Assembly: GCA_905250885.1 (NCBI GenBank)
Contig: CAJNOQ010001670.1
Span: forward strand, 1 to 29,469
Length of the DNA: 29,469 nt
Reading direction: 5' to 3'
Origin: Didymodactylos carnosus
Lineage: Eukaryota > Rotifera > Eurotatoria > Philodinida > Philodinidae
Each line of letters starts with the position of its first letter. Position 1 is the first letter of the stretch. Positions 22,155-29,469 of this stretch are shown piece after piece. The notes beneath the pieces were generated by a model. The model ran no database searches, was not told where the DNA came from, and saw only the letters and a program-made list of their open reading frames with translations. Made by a program: the position numbers and the translations under genes.

Positions 22155-22864
22155 ATGAATTCAATTCGTATTATATTATCAGCTGCTTTGGTGAGTATTG
22201 ACTTCTTTCCTGTTACTGGAGTACTGCAAGAACTCGCTATGCTAACCATCGAAAGAATACGTCAAGATCGATGTTTGTTAGCAACATCTTAATAAAACTC
22301 AGAAAGCACATCTCCATGTCTGATTTTGCTTTTCTAGGGAAGACCATCCACTTATGTTTTTCAACGACAAAGTGTTCGATACATGGGCAGCGATCCATCA
22401 ACTGGTCACAAATCGAAAAGTCAAAGTAAGTATTTCTACTAGTGAAACATATCCTAAATGCTCAATAGTCCGATGCAAAAGTTAAGATAAATAAAGTTTA
22501 AAACAAATTCAGTATTAGATGAGACAAATAGTTGATATTACTGTTGTTATGACATTTAGATGCAAAATCAACGTCTGGTAATAAAGATGCAAGTGGCGAT
22601 AGTAGCAGCAAATTAGATAAAACTGGGTCAAAAATAGAGAAACAAGAACAAAAAAGTGCGACAAAGTCAGCCAAAGATCGTAATGATACCAAGCAACCAG
22701 GTAGTTAATTGTAAGTAGAACGTTTCTAAGAAATATTTAGTTTCATATGTTTTTGTAAAGGAACAACACCACGTGATTGGCAGCCAGGACAAAAACCGAC
22801 TGGAAATGACCCAAAATATGGAACAGGAGCATCAGATGAGCCGAATCCGAAAAAAACCACGTGA
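22155..22864 (+). CDS. 122-aa hydrophilic protein with presequence-like N-terminus, four exons
   Basis: Exons 22155-22190, 22338-22425, 22560-22700 and 22761-22864 join at GT/AG sites with matching phases and end in TGA. The N-terminus MNSIRIILSAALGRPSTYVF continues QRQSVRYMGSD. It has five Arg, no acidic residue for about 30 positions, alternating hydrophobics, and an Arg-Tyr-Met before Gly that could be a processing site. That is the profile of a mitochondrial matrix presequence. The remaining ~90 residues are almost devoid of hydrophobics and rich in Lys, Ser, Asp, Thr and Gly (e.g. SGNKDASGDSSSKLDKTGSK, KSATKSAKDRND, RDWQPGQKPTGNDPKYG), so the mature protein should be disordered. I recognise no named family. 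LEA-like or other stress-related disordered protein is one possibility. A secreted protein is less likely because the hydrophobic core is short. Confidence 0.75.
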
Positions 22865-23183
22865 TAATTGTTCGGTATAAATTTGTATTTGAACACAATT
22901 CATTTTTTTTTGTCACAGTTCTTTTCAAGAAAAACTCACTCGCTTTCATTTTTTTGTGGGATTTTTTATTTTTGAGTTGTATTATTTTCTGTACATATGA
23001 AAGATTTTTATTAGAGTATATTTTCATCAGAGAATTTTATAGTTCTTTTGATTAACTGTATTATTTATAAAAATTACGTCTGGATATATATCGTTTTATC
23101 TGTAAATAATAACAGAGCGAATCTTCGTTTACACTTATCGACACGTTCAGTTTTAAACTGACATTCTAATACAGACGGTCAGT

Positions 23184-23468
23184 CTAATTGCTTTTTTTGT
23201 TTTCTGAACAAGCGAATTTACATCAGCCGCTATTTTTAACAAGTCATCCAAGCTTTCATTTACGGATATCGAAATTGAGTCTCAATCATCAATGGTTACT
23301 CTCTTACTAAGAAGTACAAAAACCGATCCTTTTAAAAAAGAGGTAAAAATACATCTATTTTCGACGTCTGGACGAATTTGTTCAGTTTCAGCGCTAATTC
23401 GTTTTCTCTTAACTAGGGAAGAGCGAGAAATGAAATGTAGATTCTTAAATGAGAACGTAAGTTCATGA
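23184..23468 (+). pseudogene. Tyrosine recombinase fragment (DIRS/Crypton-like)
   Basis: The plus frame reads LIAFFVF, a TGA stop (23205-23207), TSEFTSAAIFNKSSKLSFTD, a short acidic linker, MVTLLLRSTKTDPFKKEVKI, HLFSTSGRICSVSALIRFLL and a degraded tail. The order 'LRxSEFT', 'LSxxDI', 'LxLRxSKTDPFRKGVxI', 'CPVxALxxYL' is that of the catalytic domain of eukaryotic tyrosine recombinases carried by DIRS/Ngaro and Crypton-type elements. The expected Arg before SEF is replaced by the stop, and the HxxR and catalytic Tyr region is missing. It is a dead internal fragment. Which element type it came from cannot be decided without the rest. Confidence 0.65.
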
Positions 23469-24785
23469 GAAGTTAATTTCACATTCTTTGTCGTCAGGAT
23501 AATCGAAAAGAGAAATCTTATTTGGAAAAATCATTCATTTTTCTCTCTATTATAAGTTTCTTTAATTTCGCTGACCCTCCACCTTCCTTTCGCCTACCGT
23601 TTGCAAGCTAACGACAATTTCTGAAAGTTTTAGTGACATACATGCCGTGACACAACATATATCAACTGCTACGGTATTAATGACCGACCACTATATTATC
23701 TAACAATATTGAACATTCCTACTAAATCATTAACTAACAAGACAGATATTCATAACACCATCTGACTCTCATACAGTCAACTACGCTGCCCTACACGATC
23801 AAAACAGGGAACGTTCGATGTGATCCTTTTTCTACGTGGCACTCACACTTTGTCCCTTCGAGATCATCCTCTGGCATTGTTCTGAGCTGCTCCGGGATTC
23901 GTCCCAAATTTCCGCTTTTATTGTAGTTGGTGAATAGTTGTCCCTTTCATCTATTATTTCTAATATCGTAATAGTTTGCAAGAATATTTTTGGATATAAT
24001 TACATTAGTTCAACTAAGATGCAATACCATTTTTATGATGTGCGTCACATTGAATTATTTTGCCGGCAAAAGCGCTTGAGTTTGCGTATAACGTCTGTTT
24101 TGCCTGTTCCACTATATGCTAATTGACTGGTATTTCGTCAAATGATCCAGTACAAGAAAGTAGGATTCAGTAAAATCAGTAGAACAAATCAATAAGAAAA
24201 ATTGCAAATCATCTGAAACATCGAGCAAGTCTTTTAGCACGAAATAATCTCTTTATTTAGATTCCACTTCGTGATAATATCTATCTTCATTATACATTGC
24301 TTAAATGACTTTCCATGAGCTGCTCATTGACATGGAGAGACCAGGATCAAATCTTCATAGAAGAATATCGCACATGATGCTTTATATTGAACCAAACTTT
24401 CAAATTGCACAGACTTTACGAAACATAGGTTGTACAAAAAAACAAAAAATATAGGTGGCAACGGGTGAAAAATGAAGCTTCTACCTCGATATCTCAGTAA
24501 TTTCTTGGCAATACTAAAACTGCTGCGTTTTTATATGAAAAGACAATATAGTAAAAACTTGTAGATGCAACTGTTCGGACCATTTCTAGAAAAGTCGACT
24601 TTGACGCTTTCCAGTGTTAATGTTGGTGACTAATATAAGAAAAACTTTGATATTTTGTAATAAAAAATAATAGTTCAGTCAAAAAAAAGTTATCCGAACA
24701 ATTGTACTCAGGCATATTTTCTCTTTTAATATTGAATTTTCTATTTGAGTAATCAAGACATTGTTCGGTTTATTTTCACCCGAAC
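23469..24785. other. Gene-free stretch, nothing recognised
   Basis: There is no coding frame with recognisable content on either strand and no strong repeat. A somewhat less AT-rich patch at about 23750-23920 shows no open frame. The last part would contain the promoter of the ancestral copy of the duplicated gene that follows. Confidence 0.55.
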
Positions 24786-25092
24786 ATGTCACATCAAATT
24801 CCATGTGAGTGATGAACAGCCAACAGTGTTTACAAGTGAACAATGGCAGACCACCATAGCATTATTTTCATAAAAATTCAATCATTCAGGTTCATTCGCT
24901 ACGTCATTAAAAGTGGCTGTTGAAGCGAGTAGAGAATTAGATAAATATTTTGAAAATTTATGTGCATTCATGCAGAAGTGTGGAGTAGAAGAGAAAAGTT
25001 CCATTTTTAGTAAGAAAGAATTACGCAATATCCATGCAATACTAACAACAAGCCACGAAAGCACGTTACTCACATACGTTGCTCAGAAATAA
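24786..25092 (+). pseudogene. Truncated paralogue of the 268-aa two-TM protein
   Basis: From ATG at 24786 the DNA closely matches the first ~190 bp of the intact gene at 25497 (shared GAGTGATGAACAGCCAACAG, TTTACAAGTGAACAATGGCA, GTGGCTGTTGAAGC). It has a 2-nt net deletion near codon 6 that shifts the frame, a TCA-to-TAA change giving a stop in 'FSSKF', and a 9-nt in-frame deletion removing the GN region. After the DKYFE motif, similarity fades and a TAA ends the frame at 25092. The membrane-spanning half is absent. It is a partial tandem duplicate that was never, or is no longer, functional. Confidence 0.8.
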
Positions 25093-25112
25093 AACATATA
25101 AATGATGTGTAA

Positions 25113-25202
25113 CTAGAAGAAAAAAAAACTCGTGTAGCTAGTTTAAACTAGCTGGGATGGACCAAATAGCTTAAGCTAGCTACATGATTTTTTTTCTACC
25201 AG
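25113..25202. repeat. 90-bp foldback with arms of about 35 bp
   Basis: The left arm has a poly-A run, then TGTAGCTAGTTTAAACTAGC. The right arm is GCTTAAGCTAGCTACATGA plus a poly-T run, matching as reverse complement with a few differences. The arms themselves contain the palindromes GTTTAAAC and GCTTAAGC. Non-coding. Confidence 0.75.
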
Positions 25203-25249
25203 GATTTCTTCATTCTAATGAGTTAGCAGTGCATGAGAAACGATACTGG

Positions 25250-25335
25250 AAAGGACTTCGCACGTCTTGTCCTCAAATCTGCCACCCCACAATTGTGGGG
25301 TGGCAGATTTGAGGACAAGACGTGCGGGATCCTTT
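25250..25335. repeat. Long palindrome; central 68 bp perfect
   Basis: Positions 25259-25292 and 25293-25326 are exact reverse complements with no spacer (centre CCCCACAATTGTGGGG). The symmetry continues outward to 25250 and 25335 with three mismatches, all of C/T type. It is GC-richer than its surroundings. No coding or known regulatory content. It lies between the truncated paralogue and the intact gene. Confidence 0.95.
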
Positions 25336-25496
25336 GAAGCTAGGATATGCAGTAATAAAAAGATAAAGTCAGGAAAACATATTGTTGTTTAACAATTAGC
25401 AGCTTAAGAATGTTATTTATTCATAATTTTTTGTCTTAGTTTTGATTCATCGATCGCAAACCCAAATTAAAATACTTCTTATCTTGTATAACGTCA

Positions 25497-26303
25497 ATGT
25501 CAACTGTTAGGTTTCATGAGAGTGATGAACAGCCAACAGTGTTTACAAGTGAACAATGGCAGGCCATCAAAGCATTATTTTCATCAAAATTCGATCGTCC
25601 AGGTTCATCAGGTAATTTCGCAACATCATTAACAGTGGCTGTTGAAGCAATTAGAGAATTCGACAAATATTTTGAAAGTTTGTCGCCATCATTAACTGGT
25701 AAAGACAAAGAAGCATTGTTCAGTATCAAAACAGGTTTTGCGGAGACTCGGCATCAGATATATCAATGTGCTGCTGCAATGGAAGTACGATACAGAAAAT
25801 TTAAGTTAAAAATGCCTATAGAATTGATTAAACATTTGCAAACTAAAGAAGATGAAATTAGTTTTAAACAATTAAATATACAAGCACAAAAATTACAAGC
25901 AGAACTTACTTTGTTCCATACAACATATTTATTGACCATGATTAAAAATGTCAGTATTATTTTCGCAGCTATTGGCCTTGGACTTTGTATTATTGGTCGA
26001 ACATTTAGTTCATTACTACCATCTGACGAAACGTGGGGTACGTTATTTTTTATTCTTGGTATTCCGACATTGTTAGCCGGAATTATTGGATTTATTATTG
26101 TCAAAGTTCAAGAATATGGTCGCAATCCGTCAACAACCGTAAGATATTTAGAAGAATTACAGTCACAAATGGATAAGCTTCGTTTTCAGTTCGACGATTT
26201 AAAAGCTCAAATTGTTGAAGACACTCCACATGAAATTATGCAAGGAGAGCTTGATGTTATTATTGATGGAATCAAAGAACTGAAATTATTATGTTTTCCG
26301 TAA
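25497..26303 (+). CDS. Two-TM coiled-coil protein of unknown function, 268 aa
   Basis: Single-exon frame from ATG 25497. Residues 1-100 are predicted helical (FTSEQWQAIKALFSSKF, VAVEAIREFDKYFESL). Residues 105-140 form a charged helix (HLQTKEDEISFKQLNIQAQK). Then come TM1 at about 152-174 (VSIIFAAIGLGLCIIG), a short loop SSLLPSDETWG, and TM2 at about 181-203 (FFILGIPTLLAGIIGFIIV), a hairpin. Residues 213-262 form a second coiled-coil-like stretch (YLEELQSQMDKLRFQFDDLK). Both termini would therefore lie on the same side of the membrane. No catalytic motif is seen. The start is supported by the truncated paralogue, which is also conserved from this ATG. The intact frame beside a decayed copy argues that this one is maintained. 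I do not recognise the family; a lineage-specific membrane protein is likely. Confidence 0.75.
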   Translation: MSTVRFHESDEQPTVFTSEQWQAIKALFSSKFDRPGSSGNFATSLTVAVEAIREFDKYFESLSPSLTGKDKEALFSIKTGFAETRHQIYQCAAAMEVRYRKFKLKMPIELIKHLQTKEDEISFKQLNIQAQKLQAELTLFHTTYLLTMIKNVSIIFAAIGLGLCIIGRTFSSLLPSDETWGTLFFILGIPTLLAGIIGFIIVKVQEYGRNPSTTVRYLEELQSQMDKLRFQFDDLKAQIVEDTPHEIMQGELDVIIDGIKELKLLCFP

Positions 26304-27041
26304 ATTCGTTCATATGTCTGCAAAAAAAACAACACAGGTTATACGTGGGTATTTGTTAAAACGTTTTTTTGTATATTACAAATTAAAGATTACACCGAAA
26401 AGGCTCAATTTTTAACTTTAAAGTCAAGAAATAATGTCATATCTTAATATTAGTTCAACAGCAATCACTATTGTACAGACAGTGGTCTTCACAAAAGATT
26501 TTAACCAATGTGACGAAGATTGGGTCTGGTCTAGGTCTGTGACAGTTCAACATTCATTGAACTGTAGTTCCTCGATAATGATAACTACTTTTCAGTCCTC
26601 ATTTATTGAATGGAAACTGGAAAACAATTTCCGCTTCTAAACTAGCTACGATCCAACAGTTCACGCTCATAGGAATGAGAAATGGCTCACCAGTTTTAGT
26701 TCCTTCGAAGGGGAACTCCAGTTATTTTTGAACGAGAACTGTCGATGCTCTCCTTCTTAATGTACTGTTAGTTAAAACACTTGGTAAAAAGTTGATAATT
26801 TTTGTATAATCGAATCTCGACGTGATTAATCCCTGCAGATGAAGTTTTTTTAACAGAAATAGATTTCTGAGACGGGAGCTTGAATTCGCTATAGAAACGC
26901 TTGGTTACAAAGTCTTTGTCGTAGAAGTCTGCTGAAAAAAATTTCCTTCTTATTACAGTTTGTAAAACACTCCTCGAATTCATTTGTCGTAAAAGCTTGT
27001 GACTTTTACATTTGTTTTTTAAATTCACAGTAGTTTTAACT
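26304..27041. other. Intergenic, nothing recognised
   Basis: It contains the 3' UTR of the two-TM gene and AT-rich DNA. A small hairpin (CAGTTCAACATTCATTGAACTG near 26543) and short unconvincing frames are all that is visible. Confidence 0.55.
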
Positions 27042-27160
27042 CATGTCGTCTATCTCTCAAGAAAATCGATGATTAGCCACGGTTTTTATGCTGTGTTGCT
27101 ATGGCTTCAGCTGAAATAACCGCGATTAAACGTCGATTTTCTCGAGAAACAGACGACATG
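27042..27160. mobile_element. 119-bp foldback MITE
   Basis: CATGTCGTCTATCTCTCAAG plus AAAATCGA at 27042 onward is matched by the reverse complement of the right end (TCGATTTTCTCGAGAAACAG plus ACGACATG, ending 27160). Pairing continues weakly through AGCCACGGTTTTTA / TAACCGCG. The arms are about 45 bp. No certain target duplication. Non-coding. Confidence 0.7.
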
Positions 27161-27289
27161 GGAACTCTTATAATTATTATTAATAAGCGATTTGAGCAAC
27201 ATTTCATTTTTTAGGAAACCGTTCTATCTAAAACTCAACTGACTCTACACAAAAATGAAATTTAGTATCAAGCAAATATTTTTGATTTT

Positions 27290-27420
27290 TCGACTACCCT
27301 AGTGAAAGTACTCATACGATGAGTACGACTTTACTCATAATTCGTCCACGAGTACTCATATTAGTACTACAAACAATTTTTGATTATTGTTACTCAGTGA
27401 GTACTCAGAAAATAGTCATT
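27290..27420. repeat. Degenerate GAGTACTC repeat cluster
   Basis: Several GAGTACTC, AGTACTCAT and GAGTACGAC variants occur in both orientations over about 130 bp. They resemble the sub-terminal repeats of the hAT element that begins 100 bp further on, so this may be the remains of another end of the same family. Confidence 0.4.
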
Positions 27421-27719
27421 CACCGTTTTATTTTGCTAGACTGAAACTGTATAGAGAACGTAGAATTGAGTGAAGAAACATAGAATATTTATATTATTAT
27501 TTCCTCACTGGTCTCTCTGTATACAGAGATGGGCGAGTACGAGTATATACTCGTATTCAAGTATACTCGAGTACAAAATCTTCAGTACTCGTACTCGGGA
27601 GTTTTATTTACGAGTACTTAAAAATATACTCGAGTATTTTCGGGTACTTGAAATTTTTTCACTAGTATGCTGTACAAAGAATTTTTGGCCTTGCGAATTT
27701 TGTATCTTCTTCAGATCAA

Positions 27720-27969
27720 AAATTTAAGACAAATGACTTAACATACAATAACCTATAATTAAAATAAGAACAAAACAGACTATTTTCTTCTTCTTTTCTT
27801 TCTTAGTCATTCTTGATAGTGATACGGAAAAGGCTTAAATCCTTATGTAGCTATAGCTATTACCGCCTTGTTTTCCATATCACTAAGAAAGAAAAGAAGA
27901 GGAAAATAGTCTGTTTTGTTCTTATTTTAATTATAGGTTATTGTATGTTAAGTCATTTGTCTTAAATTT
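27720..27969. repeat. Hairpin with arms of about 88 bp in the hAT leader
   Basis: The sequence from AATTTAAGACAAATGACTTA at 27720 onward is repeated as reverse complement ending at 27969. There is one T/C difference over about 88 bp, then a 13-bp indel (CATTCTTGATAGT on the left), then further pairing (GATACGGAAAA / GATATGGAAAA). The loop is about 50 nt. It lies between the hAT terminus and the transposase frame. Near-identity of the arms suggests a recent origin or homogenisation. Confidence 0.9.
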
Positions 27970-28135
27970 AATGTCAGAAGAAGTATCTCAACGAGAGCTT
28001 ATTTCGTATTGCGGTAATTGAAATTATTGATCTATTAATCTTATCTATGGCTACTACTACTGCTCTGATAACCGCTAGCAGCGAGAAACTTCCTCTTGTT
28101 ATTGATAAGTTTTACACTAATATTAAAAAAATACT

Positions 28136-29272
28136 ATGAGTAATAAATGGTGTGCTAAATGTACAGTATGTTCAATAGTGATAAAAGATACGACCAAGAC
28201 AACGTCAAATTTTGTTAAACATCTGCAGACAAAACATTCTAAACAGTATGATGAATGGAAACAATTAAAAACAAAGGAAAATCCTGTTTCTCAACAAAGA
28301 TCAATCACCGACAGATTTGGAGAGCCGAAAAGAAGAAAAACATATCCTTCATCTCATTCTCGTCAAAAAGAACTATCAATGGGAATCGTGAAACATTTAA
28401 TTGCTGAAATGGGATTGCCATTGTCATTAGTAGAACGGAATTCATTTAAAATGTTTATGAAATTGGTTGATAATAAGTATAAATGTATTAGTCGACGACA
28501 TATAACACGATCAATGTTACCAGGTAAGAAGATTATTATTACAGAAACTTTCTATGGGCCGTGGAAAAACAGACCTCTGAACAGATAATGAGGTTAAAAC
28601 TAACTCAACCTCACTACTGATTTTGTTTTCTTTTTTATAGGAATGAATCAAAAAATTATTAAAAAATTGAAAAGTATATGTGCTGATGCAAAAAGTGTTA
28701 GTTTGACTCTGGATCAGGGTGGCCAGATGAAAAAATTCAAAATCAGAAAAAAAAATTGGAAAATCAGAAAATTTCCCTATCAAAATCAGAAAAAAATCAG
28801 AAAGTGGATTTAATGCGGCAACTAGACAAACATGTTTCGTTCAATATATAATTTATCAATCCTTTTATTGAATTGTATTATCGTTTTATGTAGATAGATA
28901 TCATGTGGATAATATCGTATCAATAGTAATAATTCGGGCATTCATTTCACCACGCATACAATTATTAATAATGAATTAAAATGTTATTTATTGTCATTTG
29001 AACGTTTAAAAGGAAAACATACTGCAATCAATATATTAAATGAACTTAATAAAGTGATAAAATTCGGTTTAAATAATTCGAAAACAGCGACTACTGCGTT
29101 AGCAAAAGTAGCGACAATTGCCAAGTTTAGTCATAAGAGTTCAATATTTGCTGATCGTTTGGAAAATATTAAATTGTCTATACCCACAGCAAATGAAACA
29201 AGATAGAATTCACAATTTTACACATTGAAAGATGTTTACAATATCCCTCATAGTGAATTAAATATGATTTGA
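28136..29272 (+). pseudogene. hAT transposase, BED zinc finger, broken
   Basis: Exon 1 (28136-28523) encodes a BED finger (WCAKCTVCSIV ... FVKHLQTKHSKQY; C9, C12, H29, H34). A linker and the hAT N-domain block GLPLSLVERNSFKMFMKLVD with KYKCISRRHITRSMLPG follow. A GT/AG intron (28524-28640) leads to MNQKIIKKLKSICADAKSVS plus LTLD, the start of the RNase-H-like catalytic fold. Coding is then interrupted at 28715 by foreign DNA and resumes near 28934 with SGIHFTTHTIINNELKCYLL and SFERLKGKHTAINILNELNK. The conserved TRWNS motif reads TR-stop-NS because TGG became TAG (29204-29206), after which homology continues to a TGA at 29270-29272. The C-terminal dimerisation domain is missing. The transposase is inactive. 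An alternative upstream Met at 28047 is out of frame. Confidence 0.82.
28715..28910. mobile_element. Nested hAT-like element end inside the transposase
   Basis: Immediately after the LTLD codons the sequence CAGGGTGGCCAGATG begins, a classic hAT-type terminus. It is followed by CAGAAAA-rich sub-terminal repeats (AAAATCAGAAAAAA, several times). The matching right terminus (complement of CAGGGTGGCC) is not seen before transposase homology resumes near 28934, so the insert is truncated and its right border approximate. A weak repeat CTCTGGAT / CATGTGGAT could be the eroded target duplication. Confidence 0.55.
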
Positions 29273-29469
29273 GTGTGAGTATTCACTTATGATATCATTG
29301 CCTAACGTAAAGAAATTTCTGTGTAGTCTATTGTCTATATAATCCCTAGTGAATGTACTGAGCTAAGGGTACCTGAAAAAGTACCCTGCTACCAGTATGT
29401 CACAGGAACTTTCGGGTACTGAAGTACCTTAAAGTACTTTTAGGTACGTATAAGGTACTCGGGCGGGTA

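Larger units (their letters stand above)
27524..29469. mobile_element. hAT-superfamily DNA transposon, right end cut by the window
   Basis: The left end CAGAGATGGGCGAGTACGAG is typical of hAT termini and is followed by sub-terminal repeats of CGAGTAC/GTACTCG. The last 110 bases of the window contain the same kind of sequence in reverse, ending ACTCGGGCGGGTA, whose complement resembles the left end (TACCCGCCCGAGTAC). The outermost right bases and the 8-bp target duplication are therefore outside the window. Between them lie a hairpin, a BED-finger transposase pseudogene and a nested insertion. The left junction itself forms the palindrome CTCTGTATACAGAG. Confidence 0.75.

Noticed and set aside
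26768..27028. 86-codon minus-strand frame starting with ATG
   Set aside because: Basic, low-complexity translation with no recognisable motif, no splice support and no conservation evidence. Left unannotated rather than called a gene.
1..29469. tRNA, rRNA, CRISPR arrays and telomeric repeats
   Set aside because: I looked for B-box-like GGTTCGA cores with matching acceptor stems, regular spaced repeats and long TGTGGG-type arrays. None was found by eye; a covariance search would be more sensitive.

Overview
The window looks like animal nuclear DNA. It is AT-rich, and the clear genes are split by short introns (about 50-150 nt, GT...AG). There are no operons, rRNA genes, recognisable tRNAs or CRISPR arrays. 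Compact introns together with many decayed DNA transposons, foldback elements and non-LTR retrotransposon scraps suggest a rotifer, most likely a bdelloid. That placement is inference and I could not test it.

Layout. 1-5.3 kb: no intact gene; it holds a 40-bp tandem repeat, a dead non-LTR reverse transcriptase fragment and a 27-bp-arm hairpin. 5.4-6.6 kb: an intact seven-exon acyl-protein thioesterase (APT1/2-like) with a complete Ser-Asp-His triad and an N-terminal extension that begins MGNC. 7.3-9.8 kb, minus strand: a multi-exon DUF389 membrane-protein gene with at least three in-frame stops, so a recent pseudogene. 9.8-14 kb: mostly featureless, with an AAGATCTT-rich repeat field at 12-13.2 kb and a second RT fragment near 13.9 kb. 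14.3-16.6 kb: a 125-bp MITE, then a two-exon beta-propeller-like protein gene and a small multi-TM protein gene. 16.6-22 kb: gene-free and repeat-rich. It contains two copies of a non-autonomous element bounded by CCCTTGACTTTA repeats, one of them interrupted by a 127-bp MITE with a perfect 8-bp target-site duplication, plus two more inverted-repeat elements. 22.1-22.9 kb: a four-exon gene for a 122-aa, highly hydrophilic protein whose N-terminus looks like a mitochondrial presequence. 23.2 kb: a tyrosine-recombinase fossil. 24.8-26.3 kb: a truncated pseudogene and its intact paralogue, a 268-aa two-TM protein, separated by two hairpins, one of them a perfect 68-bp palindrome. 27.5 kb to the window end: a hAT transposon carrying a BED-finger transposase pseudogene, a long hairpin in its leader and a nested foreign hAT-like end.

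The genes do not form an obvious pathway. The window reads as a gene-poor, transposon-battered stretch with five or so host genes embedded in it. The most distinctive signals are the density and variety of foldback DNA, the dated MITE insertion, the dying DUF389 gene and the putative mitochondrial disordered protein. I did not find a convincing multi-gene novel system.
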